A DNA stretch of 7,978 bases, taken from positions 1 through 7,978 of the forward strand of contig JARIET010000124.1 in the NCBI GenBank assembly GCA_031127185.1, in the 5' to 3' direction. Shown here piece after piece: positions 6,353 to 7,978 of the stretch. The notes under the pieces are model-generated. The model was given only the letters and a program-made list of their open reading frames with translations. It was not told the origin of the DNA and did not search any database. The translations under genes were made by a program, and so were the position numbers. Origin of the DNA: Gemmatimonadota bacterium. Its GTDB lineage: Bacteria; Gemmatimonadota; Gemmatimonadetes; Gemmatimonadales; Gemmatimonadaceae. Positions within the stretch are counted from its first letter, which is position 1. The number at the start of each line of letters is the position of its first letter.

Positions 6353-7357
6353 ATGAACCACACCGCACACATTCTTGGCGCTGGAGGAATTGGAATCGCC
6401 GCCGGCGTTTGCCTAGCGCGATCTGGCTGGAATGTGACCATGGTTGATTCGAATGCCAAAAAAATAGAAGCGGGAAAGCGCGACGGAATGTCCGTTGATG
6501 GCCAAATAGAAACGCGCGCTCAGTTTGTTTCATTTCATGAATGGGTGCCACCAGCCAACGAACCAATTCTGCTGTGCGTAAAAACTTTTGACAACGCGCC
6601 TGTTCTACAGCGCATTGCCAACATGGAACAGGTGGTCCCCATTCAAAACGGATTTGACTCGCAACTTGAGTTGCTTGACCACCCAGCCGAGGCCATCGCA
6701 TCATTTGTTTCTGAATGTGATGCGGATCGGCCAGTCACACGCATTACCCGCGCAGGTGCGCTTCACATTGGCGCGCGAAGTAGTGTGAATACGCAACAAC
6801 GGGAGCGCATTCAAATACTGGCGCTTGCTTTAGTGCAAGGAAAATTATTTCCCGTTGAAAATGTGCCAAATATTCTTCCGTTTAAAGCCACAAAACTCAT
6901 GTACAACGCGGCAATTTCTCCACTTGCCTCCAGCGCTGGCGTGGACAACGCTCAATTGCTCATAGATCCGCTGGCGCAAAAAATGTTCTTTGCGTTGTTG
7001 CGCGAAAATTATTCCATTCTGAAAAACGCGGGATTAGAAATGCAAACCATTGGTCCCTTTCATCCCGACACGGTCATGCGTATTTTGCGTACGCCCCGAC
7101 TCCCCAAACTCATGGGCGTGTTCTTTCGCCCATCGTTAAGAGGAACCTATTGCTCCATGAGCCCTGATATGGGTAGTGGCCGCACTGAAATTGACGCCTA
7201 CAACGGCCACCTTATTCGTCTTGCGGCAGGTTTTCCCTGCCCGATCAATCGTGCCGTTGTTGGAATGGTGGAAAAAATTTCGCGCCAACGACTGGCGCCC
7301 GCGCACTCGCACCTGAGTGAACTTGCATCCACGCTTCCACGCGGAGTCATAGCGTGA
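6353..7357 (+). CDS. panE: Ketopantoate reductase family dehydrogenase (PanE/ApbA-like)
   Basis: Probable 2-dehydropantoate 2-reductase, which makes pantoate for coenzyme A, or a related 2-keto acid reductase. The 334 residues are somewhat longer than E. coli PanE (303). The Rossmann motif GAGGIG is at 9-14. The second strand ends in D32, where E. coli PanE has the Arg that holds the NADPH phosphate, so NAD may be preferred. FKATKLMYN gives K181 (catalytic Lys) and N185; the next conserved Asn of the family (in NPL) is Ser189 here (ISPL). The C-terminal domain shows SMSPDMGSGRTEID, with D272 and E279 in the expected substrate and cofactor roles, followed by a family-typical NRAVVGMVEK. The ATG at 6353 places the Rossmann motif at residue 9; TTG 6323 would add ten unconserved residues. 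No other pantothenate gene is nearby, so the pathway is inferred from the family alone. The family is secure, the exact substrate moderately so. Confidence 0.8.
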   Translation: MNHTAHILGAGGIGIAAGVCLARSGWNVTMVDSNAKKIEAGKRDGMSVDGQIETRAQFVSFHEWVPPANEPILLCVKTFDNAPVLQRIANMEQVVPIQNGFDSQLELLDHPAEAIASFVSECDADRPVTRITRAGALHIGARSSVNTQQRERIQILALALVQGKLFPVENVPNILPFKATKLMYNAAISPLASSAGVDNAQLLIDPLAQKMFFALLRENYSILKNAGLEMQTIGPFHPDTVMRILRTPRLPKLMGVFFRPSLRGTYCSMSPDMGSGRTEIDAYNGHLIRLAAGFPCPINRAVVGMVEKISRQRLAPAHSHLSELASTLPRGVIA

Positions 7358-7463
7358 TTGTGATCAACCCATGCGCTCTGAAACTAAGAGAGTGTTTTGA
7401 AAACGATTTTCATAAATATTTTTCGCAAATCTTCCTAACGCGAATCAAATTGCGAGTTCATCC

Positions 7464-7978
7464 ATGATTCTTGTCACTGGAGGCGCGGGCTTCATTGGCT
7501 CTCATCTTGTGGATCTATTAACACGCGACAACCAGCACGTGCGTGTTCTAGAGCACCCCAACGCGAATGTTGACCATTTGCCTTTGAACAAAATAGAGCT
7601 TGTACGCGCCGATATTCGCGATTTATACGCGGTCAACCAAGCCGTGCGCGGTTGTGATCAGGTGTACCACCTTGCGGCGGATCCAAACTTATGGCGGCGC
7701 AATCGCGGCGAGTTTGATGCCATCAATCATGTCGCGGCGGTGCATCTCATGCGCGCCGCGCTTGATGCTGGCGCAAAGCGCGTGCTGTATGTCAGCACTG
7801 AAAGCATTCTCACATCGGCCAAGGGAACTGTTGGCGCCGTTGAGAACGCTCGCTTTCAAGAGCGGGACATGATTGGGCCCTACTGCTTGAGTAAGTTTCG
7901 TGCCGAGCGTGCCGCCTTCGACCTTGCTGCTACTGGCGCACCAGTGATTGTGTGCAGCCCCACACTTCCGATTGGTCC
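7464..7978 (+). CDS. NAD-dependent epimerase/dehydratase, HpnA-like, 3' end cut by window edge
   Basis: Extended short-chain dehydrogenase/reductase; 171 residues are visible. The N-terminal TGGAGFIGSHL (residues 5-15) is the NAD-binding motif of sugar epimerases and dehydratases. HLAADPNLW (69-77) and DMIGPYCLSKFRAE (135-148) closely resemble the hopanoid-associated sugar epimerase HpnA. Y140 and K144 form the YxxxK catalytic pair, with S111/T112 in the usual Ser/Thr place. The ATG at 7464 begins MILVTGG, the standard start; no ribosome binding site precedes it. The gene follows the reductase after 106 AT-rich bases. The function could be hopanoid side-chain sugar modification, or another NDP-sugar or isoprenoid-linked oxidoreduction; this part of the protein cannot separate them. 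The downstream gene content, outside the window, would be the best guide. Confidence 0.8.
   Translation, partial: MILVTGGAGFIGSHLVDLLTRDNQHVRVLEHPNANVDHLPLNKIELVRADIRDLYAVNQAVRGCDQVYHLAADPNLWRRNRGEFDAINHVAAVHLMRAALDAGAKRVLYVSTESILTSAKGTVGAVENARFQERDMIGPYCLSKFRAERAAFDLAATGAPVIVCSPTLPIG

Noticed and set aside
5823..6704. Long minus-strand open frame across the end of thrC and the start of the reductase gene
   Set aside because: It overlaps two clear genes and their intergenic gap, its translation is rich in His, Cys, Gln and Arg with no recognisable motif, and it reflects the GC-skewed codon positions of the sense genes.
7394..7411. Overlapping AT-rich inverted repeats GTTTTgAAAAC and GAAAAcgaTTTTC between the reductase and epimerase genes
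   Set aside because: The stems have almost no GC pairs and simple A/T runs readily create such symmetry, so I do not call a terminator or operator.

Overview
The window reads as ordinary bacterial chromosome, tightly packed with six genes. Four are complete and two run off the edges. Base composition is roughly balanced and codon use looks even throughout, with no mobile element, RNA gene or CRISPR array. None of the six start codons has a recognisable Shine-Dalgarno sequence, and two genes look leaderless. I cannot name the phylum. A fused aspartokinase-homoserine dehydrogenase, a plant/archaeal/actinobacterial-type threonine synthase and an HpnA-like epimerase occur together in several free-living lineages, so an uncultured environmental bacterium is the safest reading.

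Left part (1-2244): a long minus-strand gene for a malate-synthase-like protein, cut at its C-terminal end by the window edge, is divergent from a small plus-strand gene for 5-hydroxyisourate hydrolase (urate to allantoin pathway). The 135-base gap between them holds candidate promoters for both, each with a -10 box 7-12 bases before the ATG. Purine (ureide) breakdown yields glyoxylate and malate synthase consumes it, so the pair makes metabolic sense.

Middle part (2245-6230): a threonine operon. A good promoter candidate at 2251-2277 precedes thrA (bifunctional aspartokinase/homoserine dehydrogenase), which overlaps thrC (threonine synthase) by ATGA. Homoserine kinase (thrB), the step between them, is not in the window. 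A short hairpin with a T-run follows thrC.

Right part (6231-7978): a ketopantoate-reductase-family dehydrogenase with a probable NAD-type cofactor pocket, then the start of an NAD-dependent sugar epimerase resembling the hopanoid-associated HpnA family.

No clearly new system is visible. The points most worth a second look are the malate-synthase-like protein, which keeps the metal-binding and general-base residues but lacks the usual active-site arginine motif, and the symmetric leaderless divergent promoter region with its repeats.
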